The notes under the pieces: generated by a model
The model's database searches: none
Told to the model about the DNA's origin: nothing
Seen by the model: the letters and a program-made list of their open reading frames with translations, nothing else
Source: Guillardia theta CCMP2712
Taxonomy: Eukaryota; Cryptophyceae; Pyrenomonadales; Geminigeraceae
Direction of reading: 5' to 3'
Assembly (NCBI RefSeq): GCF_000315625.1
Contig: NW_005434670.1
Span: 621,282 to 685,281 of the forward strand
Length of the DNA: 64,000 nt
Program-made: the position numbers and the translations under genes
Shown: positions 32,327 through 44,236 of the stretch, one piece after another
Layout: every line of letters starts with the position of its first letter
How positions within the stretch are numbered: position 1 is the first letter of the stretch

Positions 32327-33058
32327 TCACTGCTTTCGGGATTTTTTCTTGCCTCCCTTGTCTTTCTCTGTCGCGCCCCCATGCCTCTTGCTGCCGCTCT
32401 GCTGAACCTCCGGAGCCAACTTGCTCTGGATCAAGCTCTGATCGGCCTCACTCAGTTCTCCCCATCCGCTGACGTCCTCGAGACGAAACTCCTGATCTGC
32501 TTCTGTTGACTGTCAGAAGCCATGCAAGACGACAATTGCGGACAGTACCTAGGATTTCAGGGAGAAACTTCGCAGCGCCATCAATGCAAGCGTATCCGTA
32601 CGATTCCATGCCATTGCGATAGCCCAGTCTCAGCTGCCCTTTGATGAAATCAGACTTGGTGACTTTGCACTTGCCTCTTCCACTCTGCTCAATTTTGTCA
32701 GACCCTCCCGCGACTGTCAGATGGTCTCGTACCTTGTTGTAGTCGAAGAGAGTGTTCTTGAGGAAGCACGACGGGTGAAGCCATGACACCACGAAGCGAC
32801 CTCCTCGGAACGTGTCGACCCCAACGCGCTTGTCCCCTGTCGGGATTTTTTCCTGGCACGCAGGGCATTTCGCTCTGAGATTGAGCAGACAGCCCTCAGC
32901 ATTGAGCCTACATTTGAGGTTGGAAGGATAGGAACTCACCTTCCACTCTTGGCGTCTTCTAGAAACACTCCTTTAAACAAGCTATCCTCCTCCAGCTCCT
33001 GTCTTGCTCCCTTCTTTTCCTCCTGCTCTTTCTCTGCTTCTGTTCGCAACACCGGCAT
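32327..33058 (-). CDS. Small PARP-type zinc-finger protein
   Basis: Three exons (33058-32940, 32907-32549, 32502-32327) join in phase into 217 residues. After a Glu/Lys-rich start comes one complete PARP-type zinc finger: CPACQEKIPTGDKRVGV, then VVSWLHPSCF, giving C-x2-C and H-x2-C ligands. A second unit (GKCKVTKSDFIKGQLRLGYR, then AKFLPEIL and LEDVSGWGELSEADQSLIQ) has the secondary-structure pattern of the family but lacks a full ligand set. The C-terminus is basic (GGKKKSRKQ), suiting a nuclear protein. PARP fingers recognise DNA breaks in PARP1, DNA ligase III and plant ZDP; here no catalytic domain is attached. Introns are only 32 and 46 bp. For the second intron the acceptor TCAACAG was chosen because it continues the conserved W-x-x-L-x-x-x-D-Q-x-x-I segment. 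Confidence 0.88.
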
Positions 33059-33834
33059 TCCCTTATATCCCCGACGGTGTAGATGAGGCGGGCCGCTTGG
33101 GGCCGGGGCCAGGCCCGCCGGGGTCACCGGGTGATGGAGCGTATGCCAGCCGTGCCAGTCAGATAGCGCCGAGTTAACAAAAACTCTCCTGTAAACCAAG
33201 ACGACTTACGTGTTTCAAGGCGGCATGTAGCGTGTGGGACAAAGAGGGGGCTTTCCTAGCCGTCTTGTTAAGGTCCTCTCATGTCTGGATGCTTGGGTTT
33301 CACATCATCCTAGCATACAGTCTATCTCTCATGTGCTCCTCAATTCTGGTTTTGTGTGCATTAAACTCGGTCTTGAGCAAAAACTGTCTTGTTACAACTA
33401 AGGTCGATGTGATGTCTGCGTGACTTTGGACTAGTACAAGTCTAACATACTTGTATTCCGTCACCGGGCCGGGCCGGGGTCTCGGTGCTGCATATTCATG
33501 GGCCAGTCGGGCCGGCACTTACCCCGGCGGCACGACTCCGGGGCGCGGCTGCCACGGTGTCACGGTCACGAATCATCTGATGATCGCGTCAAGGCGCATC
33601 TGGCGTCACGCTTGGGGATAGCAGCAACACCAAACAAATTCCGACGGTTGTGTTGATTCCATCCCGTGTTTGAAGTCAGGCTGGATGACAAACAGTACCT
33701 GTACGGGACCGGAGGCTTGAAACGGCAAAGCAATGGCATACTGATTTACTATTCACAGTGACTGGCAAACATCCTGAGGTTTGACCGTCACGTAAATTAT
33801 TTCTACTTAGCCCTCGTTCAGGAAACAATGATGT
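33059..33834. other. Intergenic region with GC-rich islands
   Basis: 33090-33150 and 33460-33560 are GC-rich with the shared words (GGGCCGG, CACGGTGTCACGGTCACG). Between them lies AT-richer DNA with TTGTGTGCATTAAACTC. It is the 5' flank of the zinc-finger gene and the 3' flank of the giant repeat gene. No gene seen. Confidence 0.5.
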
Positions 33835-36800
33835 CTAGCTGCAGGAAACTTCGATCTCAAACACTGGCCAACGGGTGGAGCCGAGGTATGCCGGGTAGGA
33901 CTGATTGAGGATGGACGCTGCATCCCCTTGGCCGAAGCTGAAGAAGAGAAGGCGATAGGTCGCACTCGTGGCGTTCTCTATGCGTAGATCCGTAAAGGCA
34001 GCGAAGCCAGCAAAGGGGTCGACCCTTGCAGTCAAGTTGCCGGTAAGGTTTCCTTGATGTCTGCCGACAAGTCAGTTACCCGCTGTTAACAAACAAATTC
34101 ACTCACCCAAGGCACCTCCACGGCTTGTCGATGTCAACACAGGACGAAGCGAGCACGACGGCGATGCTCGCGTTTGCAGTGAGATCTACCTCTGCTGGTA
34201 AGTCGCCGAAGGTAGCAGAGGGCAGGTGACGGAGCAGCCTGATCCTGATAGGCGACAGCTCGCCAGCTTCACAGGAGGTAGCGTTGAGGAGCTGAAGGCT
34301 TCGGTTCCAACAGTCCTGGTAGCACCTCACCCCACAGCAAGATGATCTCAAGTCCTTGGTGTTGGAGCTGACCTCGCCAGCTGACGCGTTGCAGTACCTG
34401 AGGCACTCAGCGATCTTGGATCCAGCGTCCTGGTCATACGAACAGGAGTGCAAGGCACGATTCATGTCGCAGATGTTGGCGGAGGTCAAGCAGAACTGCT
34501 CGGTAGCGACCCCGGCACTTGCTGTGGTCTCTGTGTGGACCGTAGACAGGAAGGAATGATGGACACGGACCTGTGGGAGGTATACACTCGTCGTGACATT
34601 GACATCGTCGAACTTCGCCTCGCCGACCGGGTTCACCAGTGTGAAGTTCACAGTGTACAGTCGCTCACGCCTCACTCCCTGACCGATTAACCGGAGGACC
34701 ACTCGGCCATGTTCTCTCTCGAAGACGCAGTAAGGGTGAAAGGCACCCTCGGGGTAAGAGTCGCACTTGAGTCTGTTGCTGCTCCTAGTCTGCATGTTGC
34801 GAAGCCCCGAGAGCGTTATGTTGGTGAAGGACGCGGGTAAGTCCGAGTTCCACATGAGCTGGACTTGAAACACATTGGATAGTCCTGGGTAAGGAGAAAG
34901 ATAGATCAGCCTCGGGTCGATCGCCTTCATAGCCAGTGCGTAAAGAGGAGCCCCGGCTCTCGGAACCCCGAGGATGGAAGAATTCGATTGTACCATGACC
35001 GTTGCGGTGAGGTACGAGTCGAAGTTGCCGCACTCGATCATGACGTCCATACTCAGGTTCTTGGGGAATACAGCAGCCTCATCGGGCTGTATCAGGCTGA
35101 ACCAAAAGATGTTCAACTGATGTGATAGTGTTCCCTCCAATCCAACCGAGACAGACAATTTCCCGTCTCCAACGTTCCATGCAGATACGGTCTGATGCGA
35201 GAAATTCCCGTAGACATCAATGTGGTTTACATTGCTGCCCGTTCCAACTAGACCCAAGACACGGATTGTTGAAAGATGTGTTATGTTGCAGTTGGAACTG
35301 AAGTAAACTCTGAGGGTGTTGTTTTTGTCGGGGAGGAAGGACAACTGCCTAATGAAAGCGATCTCTAGTACAGGTATGATCACATAAAGAGGAAGTGAGC
35401 CATTGACCACACCATAACGTGATTCAAACACATTCGACATGAGCGAGGTGTTTAGAATTCCGCTCCTCTTCTCAGAAATGTTCAGGTGGGTCTCGATTGT
35501 TGCATTAATGCTTACGTAGACATGATCTTGCGCTCTGTCATTATTGCGAAGTTCCACCTCTACTGTGTAATTTTCATCCTTTTTCAAGCCGTCATTGGTG
35601 ACATGCAACACTAACATGCCATCCTCCTGAAGCCATGTAGACAAGTTCCTAATGCTATCAATTGGTTTGTAATTGCTGGTACGGACCACAGGCAATGCAG
35701 CATCTGCTGTCAGACTGCGGACCAAACCACTTATCGTAATGTTCGAATCCTGAACCAGGTCGAAGTTCATTTGGAGAACAACTTTAAGGATATTAGAAGC
35801 TTGATACAGGGGATTGTTTTGAGAAACTTCTTGAATGTTGAATGAGACGTCAAATACAAGAAGTGGTCGCTTGCCTTGATGTATCCCGAATACAGATTCA
35901 TTCGATGTATTGATGAGCTTTGATTCAACAGGGGAAAAATCCTGAAATACAGAAGCCACCTCTGCTTCAATAGAAATGTTCGGAGGGGGTTGCGATGATC
36001 GGGTGTTGTCAATGTAAAACCAGAATGTATACACATACCATTTCGAGAAGCTCACATTCCCCACTGTGAAAGTCAGAGTGTGGTTTTCTTGAGTCCAATC
36101 TGTTGTGATGTGCGATATTGCGCTCAGCGTATCATCCGTTGAAGAATAAAGGGATATTTTCCTTGGCGCGTACATGCCAAGCATGCTCTTCAGAGTAATT
36201 GTAGTGTAAGGCGTGAATTCACAGCTCGTTTGCAAAGCTATCAGCAAAGAATTGGAAGAACCAGGGAAAGGGTGTGACTGTTCGAGCTTGGTGAAAGTCA
36301 AGTAGGGAACGTGTATTAGCAATGGATGGGAGCCATTGACAATTTCGTAAATATCATATGTGACTTTGTTCATCTCATTGAAATACATAACAGATAGCTC
36401 CTTGTATTCGTTTCTAACCGACAATCCAATACTTATTGTAGGAGACGCATGATTGTTCTTTGGATTTGTCAAATTGAAACGAACTTCAATATCACGCTGC
36501 ACCAAAAGATTGACATTCGAAACCTTTGTGCTGTTCATCAACTGTGCAAATCCACATGATGAAGACGAACAGAACCGATCGAACGACTTTACAGAAACTA
36601 TTGAAAGAATTCCTTGCGACCAGTTTCCTGAAGTCCCAAAAACGTCATCAGTGGAAACAACAGGAATTCCTTCTTGAAACTCAATGGCAGACCCCGTCAG
36701 ACCAATCAAGCTAACGCTGGAACCTTCCGAGATGTCACAATTTGGTCGGAGACGAAGTGAAATCTCATTGACAACTGAATGAAGAGGAGTACTCTGCCAA

Positions 36801-39800
36801 ATGTCCCGGACATGAAAAAGCGGGACAATAATCTCCAAGGGGTTCGACCCGTTGTACACGCCCCGCCAGTAGATACCCTCCTTCTCTGCCTCCGCCTCGT
36901 AGATCCGCGACAGGTCCCCGTACGGCCCTACTACCGTCCCGTTGATCGTCACCGCCGGCGATGCCTGCGCCGTAGCCGGGTTGGTCAGGTTGAACGTGAT
37001 CACTACCTCCGTCGCCTCGTTGGAGGTCGATAAGTCGAAGCGAAGCCAGTCCGCCGCCGCCGTCAGCTCTAGTACCCCGTCCCCTGACGTCCACGCCCCC
37101 GTCGTCCCCAGTAGCCCTCCCGTCGTGCTCACGCTCAGCGCCGTCTCGTCTATGGTCTGCGACCCCGTCAGCCCGCGCAGCGTTATCTTCGACCCCTTGC
37201 TGATGTCGCACGTCGCCCTCAGCGTCACCGTGATGAGGTTGAGCACCCCCGCCAGCGGCGTGTCCTGCCTGATACTCACGTCCAGCTCCGGTACGATCAC
37301 CTGCAAGGGGTTCGACCCGTTGTACACGCCCCGCCAGTAGATACCCTCCTTCGCTGCCTCCGCCTCGTAGATCCGCGACAGGTCCCCGTACGGCCCTACT
37401 ACCGTCCCGTTGATCGTCACCGCCGGCGATGCCTGCGCCGTAGCCGGGTTGGTCAGGTTGAACGTGATCACTACCTCCGTCGCCTCGTTGGAGGTCGATA
37501 AGTCGAAGCGAAGCCAGTCCGCCGCCGCCGTCAGCTCTAGTACCCCGTCCCCTGACGTCCACGCCCCCGTCGTCCCCAGTAGCCCTCCCGTCGTGCTCAC
37601 GCTCAGCGCCGTCTCGTCTATGGTCTGCGACCCCGTCAGCCCGCGCAGCGTTATCTTCGACCCCTTGCTGATGTCACAGTTTGCCGTTAAGGTTATTGTT
37701 ATCTTATTTTTTGTTTGCACAAAAGGGTTGTCCTGTGATATTAATGTTTTAGTGAATGTAGGTACGATTGTCTTCAGTGGTTCGCTTCCGTTTATCACGC
37801 TGAGCAGGGAGGTTTTTTCTTTTTCAACAAGTGTTTTTTGTGTAAAGGAATCATATTGTCCAGATTCGATTCGAACTTGTATTGTTATCAATGGAGAGCT
37901 TTGAGTATTTGTTGGATTGCTTAGATTAAAGAATATCTCGTAAGATGAATTGTTCAACGAGTTCCTCGTTGTCACAATCATTGTGCCATTGCTCAACCAT
38001 TGACCCACGGAAGCACCGCTTTGCTCAAATACAATGGGAAGATTTTGATCATCTCCGCTTGTGCTTCCTGTCAAACCTTCGATCAGGATGACTGACTCAG
38101 CAGTCAATTCACAATTCAGGGCAAATTTGAAATAAATGGTGTTCAATGCTGAAGCTAAAGGTGTTGTCTGTCCGGAGAGGGTGTAAGATATGGACGGTTG
38201 AACAACATACAAAATTTTCCCACCCGACGGAATTCCGAACGAATCTAAAGCATCAGATGTCATCTCTGTCAACGGAAACGAGCAATTTGGAGTGTTGACA
38301 CTGATATTAACATTTGATCCGATGAAGCCTTCGGATGGATTTCTCACATCCAAATAAAATGAGAATGAATCACCCGAATAAATGTCAAAAGGCAATAATA
38401 GTTCAAAAGTTCCATTCGCAAACATGCCTTCAATACTCTGTCCACTCGTGAGATGGACACTGACTGTACTTTCAATGACGTAATGATCAATTCCAAAGAT
38501 TCGGATTGTCGTAGGGGTCAACAGATCAATATTGCTTGTTATTTGAACATCTAAGCGATTCGATGCACTTGTCAACGGGTTGGATTGCTGTACTTTGCTC
38601 ACATCTAAGGTGGGTTTGACAATGCGCATTGGGCTGCTTCCATTAACAACGCCCAAAACTTTTATAGAGGAAACTTCCATTTGAATCTGATCAAGTTGCG
38701 CGATGAGGACATAATCTGTAGCTAAAATGTCACCTTGAATAAAGATACTTTGTGAAGGTTGCTCAATCCAAGAATTCTCCAGGGAAACCTCAAAGTTGAT
38801 CAGAGTTTGAGATGGCACGGTGCCCTCAAAAGTCAACAGCAACCTTCCAGAATCTTGAGCCCAAGATGCATTTATTGAGGTCTGAGGAGTAATGATCTGA
38901 ACAGGGAAAGATTGCGCAGTCAAAGTGCTACTTCCGATTAAGCCTGAAATGGTGAAAGCAGAACCAGGAGACAACTCATAATTTATCGCGACATCGAATG
39001 TAATCCGATTAAGTCCCAAGGCGATGGGATTACTTTGTTCTGCATAACGTGTTAGGAAAATAGGCAGCCGTACAGTCAAGGGATCTGTGCCATTCGTGAT
39101 CCCAAAAAGCGTCTCGTGTGGTTTTAACATCAGTGAAAGGGGAATTAAAGAGTCATGGATTCCACTTTCTATCGTCATGCCTATTGAAATAGATGGAGAG
39201 TCCGAATCTATTGAAGGATTCTGAACAACAAATTGTAAGGATACTACTTCCGAAGCTTGAATGGTTTGAAGAGACTGGACGATCAAAGTTCCGTTTCCTT
39301 GATACCACTCCGGGTTCTCTTGAAACACGCCCTTGGTCGATTGTAAAACTATCTGGCCAAAGCTTTGTGTTCCCGTCAAACCAATGATGGTCAAAAATGA
39401 ATTCGGTGTAATGTCGCAGGAAAAACTTATCGTCACGTTGATAAGATTCGCAGAGTTGGGAACGGTTGTGTTTTGCAAAATAAGTTTGGCCGTGAACTCC
39501 GGCTGCACAATTAGAAGAGCATTTGCTCCGTTGTCAACTCCCAACAAAGAACTATTGGGTGAGTTTAGCAAGGCGGGTCCGATGACTTCAGAATCGTTGC
39601 ATGAAATGTATATGGCAGGGTTGAGCTGCGCAGAAGAAGGGTTTTGGATGAGGAAATAGAAAGAATACTGAGTGTTAGCTGTCAAGGCTTCTGTTGAAAA
39701 GAATTGCATCGTCCAGGAATTATATTCCCATACAGCAGTAGCGGCTGTGTTCAGATCCCAGAACAAAGAAGCATCTTGCCCCAACAACTGGACAGTTGAT

Positions 39801-40024
39801 GTGACAATCGCATTTGTCAATCCTGACAATTCGAACGAAGCTCCTGCTGAAATGTTCTGATCCAAAGAGAATGTCAGGTTGAGGTAGTTTGAGGCGTCTG
39901 TCAGAGGGTTGGTCTGACTGATCCTCTTCACGACGAAGCTCCCCCCTGCGCTGGTTGCAACATTCGAGAGAACCAAGATTACCGTCAAAAACAAGTGCAC
40001 CCCACGTTTACTTCCAGGGACCAT
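33835..40024 (-). CDS. Giant secreted 12-repeat protein with Cys-rich C-terminal region
   Basis: Two exons (40024-34107 and 34060-33835, 46-bp intron) encode 2047 residues. The ATG at 40024 starts a signal peptide (VHLFLTVILVLSNVATSAG). Then about 12 repeats of 130-160 residues follow, each with a start like P-x-F...Q-x-NPL-x(3)-N-x-I-x-V-x-L, then CDI..S.ITL.GLTGS, W....G.L.L, a F.LTNP segment and a linker VNGS.PL. The pattern is of short beta-strands with many N-glycosylation sequons, so an extracellular beta-sandwich array is likely. Near the C-terminus a Cys-rich segment (RSSCCGVRCYQDCWNRSL) and another strand-rich end occur; no membrane anchor follows. Function is unknown; adhesion or cell covering is a guess. 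Repeats 6 and 7 are almost identical in DNA and much more GC-rich than the flanks. Confidence 0.85.
36836..37675. repeat. Near-identical GC-rich repeat pair within the giant gene
   Basis: Bases 36836-37207 and 37304-37675 match with an offset of 468 and one visible mismatch (T versus G near 36885/37353, giving Glu or Ala). 468 bp is one protein repeat of 156 residues. The whole 840-bp block is strikingly GC-rich with C/G at third positions, whereas the coding DNA on both sides is AT-rich, with repeats that share only a loose pattern. Confidence 0.9.
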
Positions 40025-40874
40025 CTTCAGGGCAGCCAGTCGGATCCTCAAGAATCAGGATGCAGCATGAAGAAGCAAGGAAGCGAGCGCACTCCTCTCC
40101 TCCTCCATCCCGCCGCCCCTCTCATCCCTGCGCTCCCCTAACCCCATCGCTCAGATTGTGCGCCATCGTGACTCGAAGCGACAGCGCTCCGTAGCTCCAG
40201 TCGGTCCAGGCCTGCCGATGACCCACTGCCGATGACCGATGACCATCGGACTCTTGCCGACTCTGTGACCGGGCCCGGCCGGTTGAGGCCAGCGGGCCCC
40301 ACCGGCGTCACGGTCCGGTCGTACTTAAGTCTTGATTGTCCTCGTACTGATTTGAATTTCGAGGTAGGAATAGTCGGCGACTCGCCTCCCCGCCGGGTGA
40401 CACTGTCGCACAGGCCCGGCCATCACCCCCTTACTACTACAGTCATCATTTGAGTGTCAAGCGGCTGAGAGGAAGCGGCCTGCCCTGACCGGGGGCCGGG
40501 CGCCGGCCGGGCCGGGCCGTGGCGTCATGAACCGCCCGGCTGCCGACCGGCGGCGGGCCGCCGGCCCGGCCCGGACGGTGTCCGATCCCGGCGGCCGCCC
40601 CCGCGGCCGGCTAGATGATTAGCCTCGGATCACCCGGCGATGTGATCTACCCGGGGGGGGCCGCGTACTCGCACAGGCCATACGGCAAGAACTTCAGTGG
40701 AGCCTACACTGTGAGACTCGGCCTCAGTGAGAACAAACCGGGCCGGCCGGGGCCCGAACTTCGGAACCCAAAACTCCGAAGCCTTATTTTTTATTTTGGT
40801 GTAAAACGTGAAAAAAACTTTGACGTGGGGCCTGACACGCTCCTTTCACAGAAGAGTTGCATGGCAGGGCGATA
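40025..40874. other. Bidirectional promoter region with GC-rich island
   Basis: Lies between two divergent genes. 40190-40780 uses the island vocabulary (GGCCCGGCCGG, GACCGGG, CCGAACTTCGGAACC, AAAACTCCGAAG). A TTTATTTTTTATTTTGG-like AT stretch at 40784-40800 sits about 75 bases before the ATG at 40875. No gene seen. Confidence 0.5.
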
Positions 40875-43862
40875 ATGCGGGGAATGGCAGGAGGAGAAGC
40901 GGCGGCAGCACTGCTGGTGCCACTGCTAGGCGTCATGCTTCATTCCTGCCTGGCCCAAGACATCCAGCCGACTTGCTGCCCGGACCTCATCTACACCAAT
41001 GGGCAAAGAACGTGCTGCCGGTGAGGCAACGAAAAACAACCTGGCCATTGACATCTTGTGGTTTGATCAGTGCGGAGGATTGTTCTTCATGCAGACAAAT
41101 AACAGGATTTCTTTCAGATATGTCTTAGAAAACTAATTGACATTAGATCTTCAGGGAGGGAGGTGTTGAACAACGTCACTGTTCAAAAAGATATCAGCAT
41201 CACCTTGGAAGCGGTTCCTTTTGGTACTTTGTGTCCCTCTCCAGACCTATCGAATCCTGAAGGAATCATCCTCTTTTTCTGTTTCCTGCCTGTTTATTTT
41301 TGATATCGACAGGAGTGTTATGCAAGAGGATCTGTTCAACTACTACAACTCAGCATGATTTTGTTTTCCATCGTGTGGTACTGAACATGCGCACAAGCGT
41401 GTACACGAGGAGGCATGACCTATCGTTTCAATCAGGCTGCATCCAATTTGATGTATGATACCGAACAATGTCCAGATTGTTGCTTGCCAAACTTCGCCAG
41501 CGAAGTAATGCCATGCTCTAGGTCAAACTTCTTTTGGTCACCATGAACACCTGACTGTAAGAGCAGAGATTGCAACCTAGGAGATGTGAAGTGTTTCGTT
41601 TGTAGCAGCGATTCTCCTGATTCCACCAGAGGAAAGCAATGCACTGGGTATCTGGACTCTTCCTGCAGCGTACTTCTCTCTCTCATTTAACTATAGCTAA
41701 CAGGATAATGCTTACCAGGTACAGAACACTGCAGGAATATTTCAGGGTAAATGCGTTGGTCATACTTGTACCCGCTACAAATTTTTGCTTTCATGGAATT
41801 TATTCGAAAGGTGTCAGACTTGATTGTCTATCGTTTCTATCTACTGTTTGCAACAGTATTGAATTAATACTGAATCGTATTTCACAGCTTTCAAATCAGG
41901 ATATTTGCACCTGCTAAGTACATGTATACCTGGAAGCCCACGAAATCGGGCATCTTAATCTTGCACTATCGGGTTGACACCAGATGCTGCTGATTTGTGC
42001 TTCAGTCATTTGTTTGAGTACCAGGTTCGCTTGGGGCCTGATAGGTATGCCTGCTGTCCATATGCAACGGAAACATGCTGTCTATCGAGCGCTGGCGCAA
42101 GTCTGGGCTATGTGAGCACGAGGCTCTGTAATGGACCTTCGTCATGCAGCGACGGAAGTACTTGCTCTGGTGAGACAATGCTCAGAACTTGTCCTATCGA
42201 AGTTACACGCGTCTTCGTAGCAAAGTGTAGCTGCCCTTCATTTGTTTCTCAATCTCGTCTTGGTTCTGTACAAGGGCAGATTCCGTCGGGAGATCAGTCA
42301 TGTTGGGTTGCTGCAGGTAAGCAGACGTGAAGGAGCGTGGTATTCCAATCTTACTCTTTAATTCTCTGCAATGCCACAGGGCAAACTGACGGAGATTTCT
42401 GCTTGATGTACAACATACTCTACCAGATCAACATAGACATGGTTAAATTTCATTCAGTGACAGGTGAATTTACTTCAGATTCCTTTCAAGCTTTGTAACA
42501 TCAAGTCAGACAAATTGACGGTTGTTCTTTTCTAGGGTTTGGACAGGGGTTAAAAATGTTAAGCGATATTCAAAAGGTCAATCAGAACATTAGACCCGAT
42601 GCTCCCGGTCTCCATGAAGTCAAGGTAAACCTTGAATTGTTCAAACCAGGCCTGACGGGGTTTCAGCTTACTAGTGAGGGATTGGTTCTAGATGTAGAAT
42701 TTGCCTCTCCTGTATCAGCTGGGCTATCTTACTCGTTGGAAGGAGTCACTTTCGACGTATAATCCTTTTTGATCTTACATCATATAAGAAAAGCACAGAT
42801 CTTTGGGCCAGCTACTTCGAAGATGTCCTTAGTATGCTCAGGATCCTATGAAGCACTTTTGAACCCAACATCTATGACGATGCGATCGTACATTCTACCA
42901 AGTACAGCAGGTCAGGGTGATTTGCTGTTTCAAAGATGTCGGAGGGATCTCCTTCACGTAATCTTTGTGATTGTTAAATTCAGGCTCAAATGAGCAGAGC
43001 ACGATGTCGTTGAGCCCATCTTGCATGGTTGCTTCTCGGAGGTTGCTACAGGGGAAAACTCACATTTCTGTAGGCACAAACATCCTGCGAAACTTGCCTT
43101 GCCTTCACATTTAACGGACTTTTATGTGAATGGAACCCAATGATCCGACAGTGTGTTCAGCAAGGAACTTCTTCGATCGTCATCAAGTTGAACCAGTGCG
43201 TGGCCAGCCCTCCTCCATTGACAGGGAGCAAAGGTGAGGGATGTTCGATTCTGAAATGACCAGACTCCTGACCATGTTGTTTTCAACCCCAGAGCTTGCA
43301 AAAAGCTTTGGTCCCATCATTGCAACCTTTTTCATCATAGGGACTGTGGTGCTGGCTTACGTGTACAACACAAGGTACTAGGAACGTGTGTAGGAGGATG
43401 GGTCCACTAAATCTCAGCTGTTCTGTCGGATCAGATACGCAAACAATCAAGCCCCCATGATAGAGCGAGAAAGTAATTTGATCCGACATTCAGACAAGTA
43501 CGAACAGAAGAGGTATGTTCTACCTTTTCTCTCGGTCGGGACGGGTTGTCACATTTCAAAGGCATTGGGATCCTCGACTGGTTCATCCAAGACCGATTGA
43601 AAGGGGACCCAAGGGTGAAGTGGACTACCAGAGGTAACAAGAGGGCATGTTGACGTGCAATGTTAGTTTAACGAGAAAGCTTCTGTATTCTGTGTGATAC
43701 CAAGTATTTCGTAACACGAAAACTGATTGTTTTAATTGCAGTGAGGTCATGCAGAAACGGCTCGAGGACCCCAAGACTCCTTACCATTTGATGGATGAGG
43801 AGACGGTTGCAAGACATCATGAGAAGCATGGATATGTCACGGAAACACAAATATTATCCTGA
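40875..43862 (+). CDS. Cys-rich type I membrane protein, unknown family
   Basis: Multi-exon gene. The ATG at 40875 opens a signal peptide (AAAALLVPLLGVMLHSCLA) followed by PTCCPDLIYTNGQRTCC. Later exons carry paired Cys residues (AEDCSSCRQITGF at 41071; DRYACCPYATETCCLSSAG at 42031; CNGPSSCSDGSTC) and strand-rich segments (DGDFCLMYNILYQINIDMV at 42390; LTGFQLTSEGLVLDVEFASP at 42651). A single membrane segment (FGPIIATFFIIGTVVLAYVY) at about 43303-43370 is followed by a cytoplasmic tail (IERESNLIRHSDKYEQKR; ILDWFIQDRLKGDPRVKW; MQKRLEDPKTPYHL) ending at 43862. CC and CxxC pairs imply a disulfide-rich ectodomain. I compared it mentally with HAP2 and tectonic and found no convincing match. Exons between 41150 and 42000 are not resolved. 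Confidence 0.6.
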
Positions 43863-44236
43863 GGGTCACAAATATGTACCCCTCTTGTGCCTTATTTGAA
43901 ATCGAGATGGTTCTCAATGCGTGAGACAGTAAAAGTTGTTGTAATCCATTCAAAAGACAAGAAATTTACACGTTATTCTTCGAAGCCAGCTTTTTCTGCA
44001 TACAAGTAAGACGATGAAGAATTCTGTGTACTGAAAGTACCGCATCATCTTCTGCTTGTTTCTCTTTCAAAACTTGAGCGTTAGTTTCCTTTTCCATGGC
44101 CTTGGGAGGCAGCGATTACAGCCCCGAACTCTGCCTCCACTTCACCTCACCTGATCTCTTGCCTTGTACTTCTCCTGCATGTTGTGCAATGTCCTCTTGG
44201 CCTGATGGTAACCATTCAGCATGCGACAGGACACGT
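43863..44236. other. 3' flanks of convergent genes
   Basis: AT-rich DNA downstream of the type I membrane protein gene. On the minus strand 44100-44220 there is an open piece (LHNMQEKYKARDQ) in keeping with the coiled coil of the next gene, so that gene may end here rather than at 44237. Confidence 0.35.

Noticed and set aside
36765-37562. 265-codon Gly/Asp/Arg-rich frame
   Set aside because: It is an alternative frame of the GC-rich repeat pair in the giant gene and repeats only because the DNA does.
40875-43862. HAP2/GCS1 gamete fusogen or tectonic
   Set aside because: The layout (signal peptide, Cys-rich ectodomain, one membrane helix) is similar, but I could not match the typical Cys patterns or the HAP2 fusion-loop region.
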